A DNA stretch of 31,021 bases from Rickettsia typhi (lineage in GTDB: Bacteria; Pseudomonadota; Alphaproteobacteria; Rickettsiales; UBA1997): contig CAMDMO010000003.1 of NCBI GenBank assembly GCA_945902255.1, positions 1 to 31,021 of the forward strand, in the 5' to 3' direction. The stretch's first letter is position 1. Each line of letters opens with the position of its first letter. Below, one piece after another: positions 30,943 through 31,021 of the stretch. The position numbers and the translations under genes were made by a program. The notes beneath the pieces were generated by a model. It worked only from the letters and a program-made list of their open reading frames with translations. It had not been told where the DNA came from and made no database searches.

Positions 30943-31021
30943 ATGGCAAAACCTTACAGTTTAGATTTAAGAATGAGGGTTATAGAAAATCTTGTAGAAG
31001 GTAATATAACTCAAGCAGCAG
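30943..31021 (+). CDS. IS630-family transposase, N-terminal end (partial)
   Basis: The frame starts at ATG 30943 and runs to the window end, giving 26 residues that begin MAKPYSLDLRMRVIENLVEG and go on to NITQAA. This is the helix-turn-helix start typical of IS630/Tc1-type transposases, which cut and paste at TA dinucleotides. The remainder, including the DDE residues, lies beyond the window, so completeness cannot be judged. A strong promoter lies just upstream. The left inverted repeat of the element is probably in 30870-30892 (near TTATACCAAATCTAAAT), but its exact end is unresolved. Confidence 0.85.
   Translation, partial: MAKPYSLDLRMRVIENLVEGNITQAA

Overview
The window is AT-rich bacterial chromosome, most likely from a Rickettsiales-like alphaproteobacterium (intracellular or host-associated). 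Four things suggest this: the order tuf - tRNA-Trp - secE - nusG - rplK - rplA - rplJ - rplL - rpoB - rpoC; rickettsial-looking YejE, PdhC (E2), EnvZ-type kinase and GltX proteins; almost no Shine-Dalgarno sequences; and many intergenic palindromic elements like the Rickettsia palindromic elements. The placement is inferred from gene content and sequence style, not from a phylogeny.

Layout. Positions 1-12,728 hold the transcription/translation cluster: the tail of EF-Tu, a small lipoprotein, tRNA-Trp, secE, nusG, the L11/L1/L10/L7-L12 genes, then rpoB and rpoC, with intrinsic-terminator-like hairpins after rplL and rpoC. Palindromic elements sit between nusG and rplK and between rpoB and rpoC. 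Positions 12,812-16,432 hold a YejE-type permease, the pyruvate dehydrogenase E2 subunit, a small membrane-anchored protein and a predicted outer-membrane barrel. Positions 16,433-20,071 look accessory: a 567-residue protein of unknown function with internal repeats, divergent from a predicted TauD/clavaminate-synthase-like Fe(II) oxygenase, with palindromes between and after them. The 270 bases at 16,433-16,702 hold no gene or element I recognise. Positions 20,071-25,139 hold tatB-like and pstB genes (minus strand), an EnvZ-like kinase, and a UDP-xylose pathway pair (UDP-glucuronate decarboxylase and UDP-glucose dehydrogenase). Positions 25,153-30,653 hold tRNA-Arg(CCT), dusB, a YhcG/DUF1016 nuclease-like protein, nadE, a small zinc-ribbon protein and gltX. 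The right edge has another long palindrome and the start of an IS630-family transposase cut by the window end.

The most interesting material is the palindromes. Four elements (about 1596-1710, 8346-8509, 18528-18626, 20457-20610) share terminal arms close to AACGCCAGTTCGGGATAA but have differing interiors. Two of them are near-copies whose arms differ by paired, compensated changes. A fifth (19922-20071) has different ends and a possible TTA target duplication. A sixth palindrome pair supplies the last codons and the stop of the UDP-glucose dehydrogenase gene. The 16.4-20.1 kb pair of unrecognised and weakly recognised genes is the best place to look for new biology.
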